Source of the DNA: an uncultured beta proteobacterium
Lineage (GTDB): Bacteria; Pseudomonadota; Gammaproteobacteria; Burkholderiales; Burkholderiaceae
Length of the DNA stretch: 5,747 nt
NCBI GenBank assembly: GCA_903835865.1
Contig: CAILON010000316.1
Span: forward strand, 1-5,747
Reading direction: 5' to 3'
Each line of letters begins with the position of its first letter. Position 1 is the first letter of the stretch. Position numbers and translations under genes: made by a program. This document shows, in pieces, positions 1 through 5,747 of the stretch. Below the pieces are notes generated by a model, which made no database searches, was not told the DNA's origin, and worked only from the letters and a program-made list of their open reading frames with translations.

Positions 1-932
1 ATACCGATGTTGTTCCTACTGGCCCACTAGAAAAATGGGATAGCGATCCTTTTACCCCTACCATTCGAGATGAAATGCTTTATGGTCGCGGCGCTGCTGA
101 TATGAAGACCTCCTTGGCAGGCTTTGTAGTTGCTACAGAAGAATTCATCATCACCCATCCCGATCACAAAGGTTCGATTGCCTTTTTAATCACAAGTGAT
201 GAAGAAGGTCCTGCTCACGATGGCACTGTCATCATGTGTGAGCGCCTCCAGAAACAAGGTCAACGCCTTGACTATTGCCTGATTGGTGAACCAACTTCAG
301 TAGATCGACTTGGTGACATGATCAAGAATGGTCGTCGCGGCTCCCTCTCAGCCAAGCTCATCATCAACGGTATTCAGGCACATATTGCCTACCCTCATTT
401 AGGCAAGAACCCTATTCACCTGGCATCCCACACTATTGCGATCCTGTCGGAGACAGAGTGGGATAAAGGTAATGAGTATTTTCAGCCAACCAGTTTTCAA
501 ATATCGAATATTCATTCTGGAACCGGAGCAAACAACATTATCCCCGGTGAGTTGTCATTAGACTTTAACTTTCGCTTCTCTACTGAGAGTAAACCTGAAC
601 AATTGCGTGAGCGTGTTGAGAAAATCCTCAGCGATGCAGGTCTGGATTTTCAAATTGATTGGCACCTAGGTGCTAGCCCCTTCATTACCGGCAACGGCGC
701 ACTAGCCGATGCTCTGAGCTCTGCCATCAAAGCAGAAACGAAAATTATTACCGAACTATCTACTACTGGCGGCACTAGTGATGGGCGCTTTATCTCCAAA
801 GTCTGTAAAGAAGTTGTAGAGTTTGGACCAATCAACGCCACAAGCCATAAGATCAATGAGTGCGTCATTGTGGATAACGTTGAGCCACTGAAAAATATCT
901 ATCGCAGAACCCTTGAGAAGTTGGTTGCTTAA
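1..932 (+). CDS. dapE: Succinyl-diaminopimelate desuccinylase DapE, 5' end outside the window
   Basis: Zinc-dependent cytoplasmic deacylase of the M20 peptidase family. It hydrolyses N-succinyl-LL-2,6-diaminopimelate to LL-diaminopimelate and succinate in the succinylase branch of lysine and peptidoglycan-precursor synthesis. The frame is open from base 3 and begins [12 protein letters not shown]; the two preceding bases (AT) fit the end of the His codon of the family's HTDVVP metal-binding motif. The other expected ligands are present: Asp in [10 protein letters not shown] (bases 99-101), the catalytic and bridging Glu pair in [11 protein letters not shown] (201-206), Glu in IGEPTS (288-290) and His in NATSHKINE (846-848). 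The dimerisation domain carries [12 protein letters not shown], including the His known to reach the partner active site. About 309 residues are visible. Family members are about 375-380 residues long, so roughly 65-70 N-terminal residues are cut off by the window edge; this is not a biological truncation. The first in-frame ATG (base 75) is internal, not the start. The gene ends with TAA and is followed by prmB after 26 bp, probably in the same transcript. The motif set separates it from ArgE/CPG2-type relatives. Confidence 0.96.
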   Translation, partial: TDVVPTGPLEKWDSDPFTPTIRDEMLYGRGAADMKTSLAGFVVATEEFIITHPDHKGSIAFLITSDEEGPAHDGTVIMCERLQKQGQRLDYCLIGEPTSVDRLGDMIKNGRRGSLSAKLIINGIQAHIAYPHLGKNPIHLASHTIAILSETEWDKGNEYFQPTSFQISNIHSGTGANNIIPGELSLDFNFRFSTESKPEQLRERVEKILSDAGLDFQIDWHLGASPFITGNGALADALSSAIKAETKIITELSTTGGTSDGRFISKVCKEVVEFGPINATSHKINECVIVDNVEPLKNIYRRTLEKLVA

Positions 933-958
933 TCAGCGCTAACCCTTTCTCACCCACC

Positions 959-1855
959 ATGGATCCCGAGCCTTCACAACACCTTTCTCTAAATGAGTGC
1001 ATTAAACAAATTGCACAAAAATTAGAGGGCGCTAACTTGCATTACGGCCATGGCGCCGTGGATGCGCAAAGCGAAGCTTTGTGGATTGCTAGCAAGCAAC
1101 TCAATTTAAGTCCCACTGAAGCACTAGATCATTTAGATCAAATTCTGCCACCAGAGCAACTACAAAAAGCACTACTCATTGCAGATGAAAGAATTCTGAC
1201 GCGTAAACCGCTTGCCTATATCTTGGGTGAAGCTTGGTTAATGGGTGTACCGTTTTTCTGTAGCGAACAAAGTATCGTGCCACGCTCTTGGATCGCTGAA
1301 CTCATCGTAGAGGGCATGCTAGAGCCATGGTTGCCGGCGGATGGAAAGGTGCTTGACCTTTGCACTGGCAATGGATCCCTTGCCATCTTGCTAGCGCTAT
1401 CGTGTCCTGATATTCATGTGAGTGCCTGCGATATTAGTATGCCCGCCCTATCGCTAGCTGCCCGCAATGTAGATCGACATAATCTTGGCACCCAAATTGA
1501 ATTGTTGAATGGTGACTTATGGAATGCCCTTCCAGAGCCCAACGATGAAAATCTTTTCGATCTCATTATCTGCAATCCTCCATACGTCAATGCTAATTCA
1601 ATGAATGCATTGCCAGCTGAGTATCACGCCGAACCTGCCCTTGCTTTAGCGGGCGGTGATGATGGTATGGATTTAATCAGGCGCATCATTTCTGCGGCGC
1701 CTGATTACCTCTCTGAGCGTGGCGCTATCTTGATTGAAATTGGTAATGAGTTTGAAAACTTCAAAAAAGCGTTTCCTCAAATACCAGTGATTTGGATGGA
1801 AGTCTCTGCTGGTGAAGAGCAGGTATTACTCATTCAGGCAGAAGATCTGCACTAA
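959..1855 (+). CDS. prmB: Ribosomal protein uL3 N5-glutamine methyltransferase PrmB
   Basis: SAM-dependent methyltransferase that, in the characterised family, methylates a glutamine side chain of large-subunit protein uL3 (L3) in the cytoplasm. The 298-residue product has the usual PrmB layout: a helical N-terminal domain (about 1-95) with RKPLAYILGEAWLMGVPFF, then a Rossmann-fold domain. Motif I is VLDLCTGNGS (131-140), an acidic residue follows in SACDIS (Asp158), and the catalytic NPPY motif is at 206-209. The stretch after NPPY (VNANSMNALPAEYHAEPALAL, then GGDDGMDLIRRI) is typical of PrmB rather than PrmC, which acts on release factors. The start is fixed: an in-frame stop lies at 914-916 and no ATG, GTG or TTG falls between it and the ATG at 959. 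The next in-frame Met would remove the N-terminal domain. There is no visible Shine-Dalgarno sequence; the 18 bases before the ATG contain no G. The gene follows dapE after 26 bp, so co-transcription and possibly translational coupling are likely. Its stop is 3 bp from the convergent radA stop. Confidence 0.94.
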   Translation: MDPEPSQHLSLNECIKQIAQKLEGANLHYGHGAVDAQSEALWIASKQLNLSPTEALDHLDQILPPEQLQKALLIADERILTRKPLAYILGEAWLMGVPFFCSEQSIVPRSWIAELIVEGMLEPWLPADGKVLDLCTGNGSLAILLALSCPDIHVSACDISMPALSLAARNVDRHNLGTQIELLNGDLWNALPEPNDENLFDLIICNPPYVNANSMNALPAEYHAEPALALAGGDDGMDLIRRIISAAPDYLSERGAILIEIGNEFENFKKAFPQIPVIWMEVSAGEEQVLLIQAEDLH

Positions 1856-1858
1856 ATC

Positions 1859-3223
1859 TTAATTCAGTTCAGCTGCTGCAGTAATGGCCTGATCAATTCG
1901 CTCTACAGGAATTACTCTTAATCCCGGAATTTTTGTCTTAGGCATATTTGCCTTGGGAATAATAGCCACTGTGAATCCGAGCTTGGCAGCCTCCTTTAAG
2001 CGCTCTTGTCCACGAGGACATGGCCGAATTTCTCCAGCTAAACCTACCTCACCAAAAACAATCAACTCTTTTGGTAAAGCGCGGTTCCGAATCGAAGATT
2101 GAATTGCGAGAAGAACCGCTAAGTCTGCCGCTGGCTCAGAAATTTTGACACCACCAACAGCGTTGAGAAATACATCCTGATCAAAACAAGCTATGCCAGC
2201 ATGGCGATGCAATACTGCCAAGAGCATCGCTAAGCGCGCCTGCTCTAAGCCAACTGCCAGTCGGCGTGGATTAGGGACGTGTGCGGTATCCACTAGAGCC
2301 TGAATCTCTACCAATAAAGGGCGACTACCCTCTTGGGTAACTAGTACGCAAGCACCCGGAACCATCTGCTCATGCTGAGATAAAAAGATTGCGGAAGGAT
2401 TGGTAACGCCCCGCAAACCCTTTTCAGTCATCGCAAATACGCCCAACTCGTTCACGGCACCAAAACGATTTTTTATTGAGCGGACTAAACGAAATGAGGA
2501 ATGGGTATCACCCTCAAAGTAAAGAACAGTGTCAACGATATGCTCTAAGACTCGTGGACCAGCCAAATGACCATCCTTAGTCACATGACCCACCATCAAT
2601 ACACAGATGCCGCTTGACTTAGCGGCCCTCGTTAATTGCGCCGCACACTCTCTTACCTGTGCAACTGATCCAGGTGCCGAACTGAGTATCTCGGAATATA
2701 AAGTTTGAATCGAATCCACCACCAATACCTGAGGCTTGACCGTATCCATAATGGACAGCAACTTCTCAAGCTGAATTTCTGCGAGCACTTCTAACTGTGG
2801 TGCATCTAAAGCAATTCTTTTAGCGCGCAATGCAATCTGTGCAGCAGATTCTTCACCACTGCTATAAAGCACGTGCATTCCAGCAGAACTCATTTCTGCC
2901 AGAGCTTGTAAAAGCAAAGTGGATTTACCAATACCTGGATCGCCGCCCAACAGTACAACGCCACCAGGAACTAAGCCGCCACCGAGTACACGATCAAATT
3001 CTTCAACGCCGGTACTAAATCTGGGTAAGTCTTCAGCGCTAATCGCAGAAAGCTTTTGCCTTGGTAAGGATTGAGCTAAGCCCTGAAACCGAGAGTTTGA
3101 GCTTACCTCTGGCAATCCCTCCTCTAAGGTGTTCCATGCCTGACAGGAAGGACACTGCCCTTGCCACTTAGCAGATGTGCCGCCGCATGACTGACAGATA
3201 TAAATGGTTTTAATTTTTGCCAA
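1859..3223 (-). CDS. radA: DNA repair/recombination protein RadA (Sms), TTG start
   Basis: RecA-like, DnaB-related ATPase/helicase that promotes branch migration and processing of recombination intermediates in the cytoplasm. The 454-residue protein is full length and shows the family's three parts. The N-terminal C4 zinc finger has Cys10, Cys13, Cys24 and Cys27 (CQSCGGTSAKWQGQCPSC). The RecA-type core has Walker A GDPGIGKST (94-102), Walker B VLVVD (166-170) and the RadA-specific KNRFG motif (251-255). The C-terminal Lon-protease-like domain runs from about 275 to 454, including VGGVKISEPAADLA and GEVGLAGEIRP. The start codon is TTG: the product begins MAKIKTIYICQSCG, as RadA proteins typically do. 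An in-frame TAG lies ten codons upstream with no ATG or GTG between, and AGG sits 7 bases before the TTG. It is the last gene of a probable kup, small exported protein, radA unit, 32 bp after the preceding stop. No LexA-type operator was recognised in the 32-bp gap. Confidence 0.97.
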   Translation of the reverse strand: MAKIKTIYICQSCGGTSAKWQGQCPSCQAWNTLEEGLPEVSSNSRFQGLAQSLPRQKLSAISAEDLPRFSTGVEEFDRVLGGGLVPGGVVLLGGDPGIGKSTLLLQALAEMSSAGMHVLYSSGEESAAQIALRAKRIALDAPQLEVLAEIQLEKLLSIMDTVKPQVLVVDSIQTLYSEILSSAPGSVAQVRECAAQLTRAAKSSGICVLMVGHVTKDGHLAGPRVLEHIVDTVLYFEGDTHSSFRLVRSIKNRFGAVNELGVFAMTEKGLRGVTNPSAIFLSQHEQMVPGACVLVTQEGSRPLLVEIQALVDTAHVPNPRRLAVGLEQARLAMLLAVLHRHAGIACFDQDVFLNAVGGVKISEPAADLAVLLAIQSSIRNRALPKELIVFGEVGLAGEIRPCPRGQERLKEAAKLGFTVAIIPKANMPKTKIPGLRVIPVERIDQAITAAAELN

Positions 3224-3230
3224 GTGCTTA

Positions 3231-3235
3231 CCTAA
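3231..3235 (-). promoter_or_regulatory. Ribosome-binding site deciding the TTG start of radA
   Basis: On the minus strand TTAGG is followed by a 7-base spacer (TAAGCAC) and the TTG start of radA. There is no in-frame ATG or GTG between the upstream in-frame TAG and this TTG, and the resulting N-terminus MAKIKTIYICQSCG matches the usual RadA beginning, so site and start support each other. Confidence 0.6.
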
Positions 3236-3255
3236 TGAAATTTCAAATGACTAAA

Positions 3256-3765
3256 TTAGTCGAGTTGAGTGCCCGCTTTATTTTCTTGTGCACGCTTGGG
3301 TGCATCTTTGCGGCGTTGCTCTAAATCAGCAGCTCGAGCGGCAGCATCCTTTTGCTTCTCCTCGTACTCACGTTGATTTTCAGCGCGTTCAGCCGCCTTC
3401 TCAGGGGCTGCTCGATCAGCAGCACGCTTAATATCATCTTGATTTTTGATACTCTCACGCAATTTGCGCTGTGTCTCATGCACCGCTACTTCCTGCACTC
3501 TTATGGGATCCAATTCTTTGCGGTACTCTGCTCTAGCGCCACCAAGGCAATAATTAACCCAAAAGTTGAGATGGCAAGCTGAAGATGCTTTACTCCAACG
3601 AAACTTTACCCATTCACGCTGAAGTTCTAGCTCTTGCTCAATCTTATTGAGTTGCTCTAACTCTGCCTCTTCAGCGGGAGTTGCAAGAACCACCCCACTC
3701 ATTGAACAAACGATCAACAACGCACCAAGAAATACTTTTGATCGCATCGGTAGATCTCTTCTCAA
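3256..3765 (-). CDS. Small exported coiled-coil protein of unknown function
   Basis: I do not recognise a named family. The 169-residue product has a likely Sec signal peptide: a basic start ([10 protein letters not shown]), a hydrophobic stretch ([18 protein letters not shown]) and a probable cleavage after VLA (residue 28), so the mature protein should be periplasmic. The mature part has a Glu/Leu-rich helix (about 30-55), a short core with two cysteines (Cys64 and Cys73, in [18 protein letters not shown]) that could form a disulfide, the segment [21 protein letters not shown], and then about 65 residues rich in Ala, Glu, Lys, Arg, Asp and Gln, predicted helical or coiled coil. The start is debatable. 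The longest frame opens with TTG, overlaps the kup stop by 4 bp (TTGA) and has AAGGTGG just upstream, with the AAGG 7 bases from the TTG, matching the spacing at kup and radA. The alternative is ATG at 3745-3747 (163 residues, weaker AAGAG site), which also yields a complete signal peptide. The tight overlap implies translation coupled to kup. A real gene is likely because of the signal peptide, patterned composition and operon position; the function is unknown. Confidence 0.8.
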   Translation of the reverse strand: MRRDLPMRSKVFLGALLIVCSMSGVVLATPAEEAELEQLNKIEQELELQREWVKFRWSKASSACHLNFWVNYCLGGARAEYRKELDPIRVQEVAVHETQRKLRESIKNQDDIKRAADRAAPEKAAERAENQREYEEKQKDAAARAADLEQRRKDAPKRAQENKAGTQLD

Positions 3766-5702
3766 ATTTCCACCTTAGCACCAAGTTCCACTAAACGATT
3801 AGCAGGGATCTTAAAGAAGTCAGATTGGCGACCAGCGTTTTGATACATCCAACAGAACAGGCGCTCTCTCCACAATGCCATACCTGGAATTGGAGAAGGC
3901 ACAATCGTGTCGCGTGATAAGAAGAAAGAAGTATTCATCATGTCAAAGTGCATATTAAAGTGATGCTCAATAAGGTGAATGATAGAGCCCATATCAGGAG
4001 TTTCTTTGAAACCATAAATCGCTCTAACGACGTAAATATTGCTTCCTAAATCCTTAAGGGTTATGCGTTCATCATCATTGATATAGGGCACATCCCAAAT
4101 GCTGACCTTTAAGAAAAATACTCTTTCATGAAGTACATGGTTGTGTTTTAGATTGTGTAAAAAAGAAACTGGTAAATAGTCGACGTGTGCCGTTAAGAAA
4201 ACAGCTGTACCTTCAACGCGATGGGGTGGGTGCGCAAGCAGTCCCTCAATAAAGCTACTGAGCTTAATACCCTGCTCCATTGCGCGCTCACGCAAAATCT
4301 GACGTCCGCGATACCAGGTAATAAGACAGGTGAAGCACAGCAATCCAAGAGCTAATGGATACCAGCCACCATCTTTAATCTTAATAAGATTGGCAGTCCA
4401 GAAGGCAAGGTCAACAAAGAAAAAGGCTACTGTAATTAATGTCACCAAAACGATATTCATCTTCCACTCGCGGCGCATGACCACTGCCAACAAGATGGTT
4501 GTGATTAACATGGTCGAGGTGACCGAAATTCCGTACGCTGCAGCTAAATTGACTGACTCTCTAAATTCAATAATCGTTACAACCACCATAAAGAGCAATG
4601 CCCAATTCACCATAGGGATGTAGATCTGACCCTGCTCAGAATCCGATGTGTGCAAAATACTCATGCGGGGCATGAATCCCAATAATATTGCCTGGCTTAC
4701 CAATGAGTAAGCGCCTGAAATAACTGCTTGTGAAGCAATTACTGTCGCAGCGGTTGCCAATGCAACTGTAGGCCATAAAGCCCACTCAGGAACCATCAAA
4801 TAAAATGGGTTTTTAATCGCCTCGGGGTTGGACAATACCAATGCCCCCTGCCCTAGATAGTTAATTAATAAACTTGGGAGCACAACTAGCAGCCATGCAT
4901 AGCGAACCGGCGTACGTCCAAAATGGCCCATATCTAAGTAAAGAGCCTCAACACCGGTAACGACCAATACCACCGCTCCCATCACAATATATGCCGTCGT
5001 CGGATGTTGCACCACGAAATCGATTGCATAAAGCGGATTAAATGAAGCAATAATTTGTGGGGCATCGCCTATATTCCAAATACCCAGCGCAGCAAGAGTC
5101 AGAAACCAGGCAAGCGTGATTGGTCCAAATAAATTACCTACTGCAGCAGTGCCGTATTTTTGAATCAAAAATAAGGCGACCAGAATAATAAGAGAAATTG
5201 GGATGATAAATTTATGCAAACCTGGAGCAGCAATTTCAATACCCTCCACAGCAGATAACACTGAAATTGCAGGAGTGATGACTGATTCACCCAGTAGCAT
5301 GCAAGCGCCTAGCATTCCCATGATCATGAAGAAGAAATAGCTCTTGGATTTGCTGTCGAATGCACGTAACGCTAAGGCCATTAAAGAAAGTACGCCGCCT
5401 TCTCCCTTATTGTCTGCGCGCATCACAAACAGTACATATTTAAATGTAACTACCAGAATCAGGGCCCAGATCATCATGGAGATAACACCAAAGAGCGCTT
5501 CAGGGGTATATGCAATACCGTGATGAGGGTCGAAACACTCTTTTAGAGCGTAAAGTGGACTTGTTCCAATGTCACCAAAGACCACCCCAATCGCAGCCAT
5601 CATCATTACGGCTAAACTTTTTTTCTGTCCACCGCCAGAACCATGAACCTCGACTGGCTTTAAAAGTGTTGAACTTGAAAATTCAGGATTACTAATGGAC
5701 AT
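3762..5702 (-). CDS. kup: KUP-family potassium uptake transporter
   Basis: Inner-membrane K+ transporter of the KUP/HAK/KT family, which in E. coli works as a K+/H+ symporter. The 646-residue protein is complete. An N-terminal cytoplasmic tail (about 1-28) precedes the signature [20 protein letters not shown]. Around 12 hydrophobic membrane segments follow, ending near residue 463, then a cytoplasmic C-terminal domain of about 180 residues. Acidic residues important in the family are present: Asp44 in GDIGTSPLY (equivalent to E. coli Asp23), Glu139 in [17 protein letters not shown] (E. coli Glu116) and Glu252 in [14 protein letters not shown] (E. coli Glu229). The [10 protein letters not shown] loop (99-107) is also conserved. 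The C-terminal domain keeps family landmarks such as [29 protein letters not shown] and [13 protein letters not shown], and ends LGAKVEI. The ATG at 5700-5702 has AAGG 7 bases upstream. The protein is about 24 residues longer than E. coli Kup (622), mostly in a Ser/Gly-rich N-terminus. Its last codons carry the likely ribosome-binding site of the next gene. Confidence 0.97.
   Translation of the reverse strand: MSISNPEFSSSTLLKPVEVHGSGGGQKKSLAVMMMAAIGVVFGDIGTSPLYALKECFDPHHGIAYTPEALFGVISMMIWALILVVTFKYVLFVMRADNKGEGGVLSLMALALRAFDSKSKSYFFFMIMGMLGACMLLGESVITPAISVLSAVEGIEIAAPGLHKFIIPISLIILVALFLIQKYGTAAVGNLFGPITLAWFLTLAALGIWNIGDAPQIIASFNPLYAIDFVVQHPTTAYIVMGAVVLVVTGVEALYLDMGHFGRTPVRYAWLLVVLPSLLINYLGQGALVLSNPEAIKNPFYLMVPEWALWPTVALATAATVIASQAVISGAYSLVSQAILLGFMPRMSILHTSDSEQGQIYIPMVNWALLFMVVVTIIEFRESVNLAAAYGISVTSTMLITTILLAVVMRREWKMNIVLVTLITVAFFFVDLAFWTANLIKIKDGGWYPLALGLLCFTCLITWYRGRQILRERAMEQGIKLSSFIEGLLAHPPHRVEGTAVFLTAHVDYLPVSFLHNLKHNHVLHERVFFLKVSIWDVPYINDDERITLKDLGSNIYVVRAIYGFKETPDMGSIIHLIEHHFNMHFDMMNTSFFLSRDTIVPSPIPGMALWRERLFCWMYQNAGRQSDFFKIPANRLVELGAKVEI
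3770..3776 (-). promoter_or_regulatory. Ribosome-binding site inside the kup 3' end, deciding the TTG start of the small exported protein
   Basis: On the minus strand AAGGTGG forms part of the last kup codons (Lys-Val-Glu) and differs by one base from the core AAGGAGG. It lies 4 bases from a TTG that overlaps the kup TGA as TTGA, and its AAGG part is 7 bases away, the same spacing as at kup. This favours the TTG at 3763-3765 over the ATG 18 bases downstream and suggests termination-reinitiation coupling. Confidence 0.5.
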
Positions 5703-5709
5703 CTCAGAA

Positions 5710-5714
5710 CCTTA
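5710..5714 (-). promoter_or_regulatory. Ribosome-binding site of kup
   Basis: On the minus strand TAAGG lies upstream of the kup ATG with a 7-base spacer (TTCTGAG). It supports the ATG at 5700-5702 and therefore the longer N-terminus compared with E. coli Kup. The 45 bases visible upstream of kup hold no other clear signal; the promoter probably lies beyond the window. Confidence 0.65.
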
Positions 5715-5747
5715 AGGGGTTGTTGCGTGGCAATATATTACTCCTTA

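Noticed and set aside
1..74. Interpreting dapE as starting at the ATG at base 75
   Set aside because: The frame continues upstream with TDVVPTGP, the conserved zinc-ligand region of DapE, so the true start is outside the window.
650..868. Minus-strand open frame of 72 codons opposite dapE
   Set aside because: It lies entirely within the conserved dapE 3' half, with no recognisable motif.
1838..1860. Possible bidirectional terminator between prmB and radA
   Set aside because: The best stem is only 5 bp with no U tract, and the alternative AAGAT/ATCTT pairing (1842-1860) has a 9-base loop; both are too weak to call.
3236..3261. Two neighbouring palindromes upstream of radA: TGAAATTTCA (3236-3245) and GACTAAATTAGTC (3249-3261), possible operator or hairpins
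   Set aside because: Palindromes of this arm length (5 and 6 bp) are expected several times by chance in a window this size. The central spacing (0-1 base) makes poor hairpins, there is no T run, and neither matches an operator I can name.
3352..3582. Plus-strand open frame of 76 codons with a hydrophobic N-terminus, antisense to the small exported protein
   Set aside because: It lies wholly opposite a more convincing gene. Its hydrophobic look comes from the complement of charged Ala/Glu/Lys/Arg codons, and no ribosome-binding site or family resemblance is apparent.
3256..3765. Lipoprotein lipobox at LLIVC in the signal region of the small exported protein
   Set aside because: The residue before the Cys is Val rather than Gly, Ala or Ser, and a better Sec cleavage site (VVLA followed by TP) lies downstream.
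4330..4623. Plus-strand open frame of 97 codons opposite kup
   Set aside because: It is antisense to strongly conserved kup membrane segments; the composition is a shadow of that gene and shows no domain signal.
5733..5740. AT-rich TAATAT/TATATT on the minus strand upstream of kup as a possible -10 promoter element
   Set aside because: The corresponding -35 region would fall at or beyond the window edge, so nothing supports it except a common AT-rich hexamer.

Overview
This window is compact bacterial core-genome sequence with five protein-coding genes and almost no non-coding DNA. By eye the base composition is moderate, in the mid-40s percent GC. The protein types and their order (a DapE deacylase followed by a PrmB-type methyltransferase, then a convergent RadA) suggest a betaproteobacterium of the Burkholderiaceae. 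A Polynucleobacter-like freshwater lineage is my best guess. This rests on recalled protein character and composition, not on a search.

The left part (1-1855, plus strand) holds the 3' four fifths of dapE (lysine/diaminopimelate biosynthesis), cut by the window edge, and then complete prmB (glutamine methylation of ribosomal protein uL3) after a 26-bp gap. The right part (1859-5702, minus strand) reads kup (potassium uptake), then a small exported coiled-coil protein of unknown function, then radA (recombination helicase). The two blocks are convergent, and the prmB and radA stop codons lie only 3 bp apart.

The minus-strand genes look like one transcription unit. The kup stop overlaps the likely TTG start of the small gene by 4 bp, and radA follows after 32 bp. 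All three have a purine-rich AGG-type ribosome-binding site ending 7 bases before the proposed start codon, and two of the three proposed starts are TTG. By contrast, prmB has no recognisable Shine-Dalgarno sequence. Functionally the genes are unrelated housekeeping functions (cell-wall/lysine precursor, ribosome modification, DNA recombination, K+ homeostasis).

No RNA gene, mobile element, CRISPR array, phage remnant, long repeat or riboswitch is visible. I found no evidence of a new multi-gene system. The least explained item is the exported coiled-coil protein between kup and radA. There is no gene-free stretch longer than about 45 bases; the only edge leader is 5703-5747 upstream of kup.
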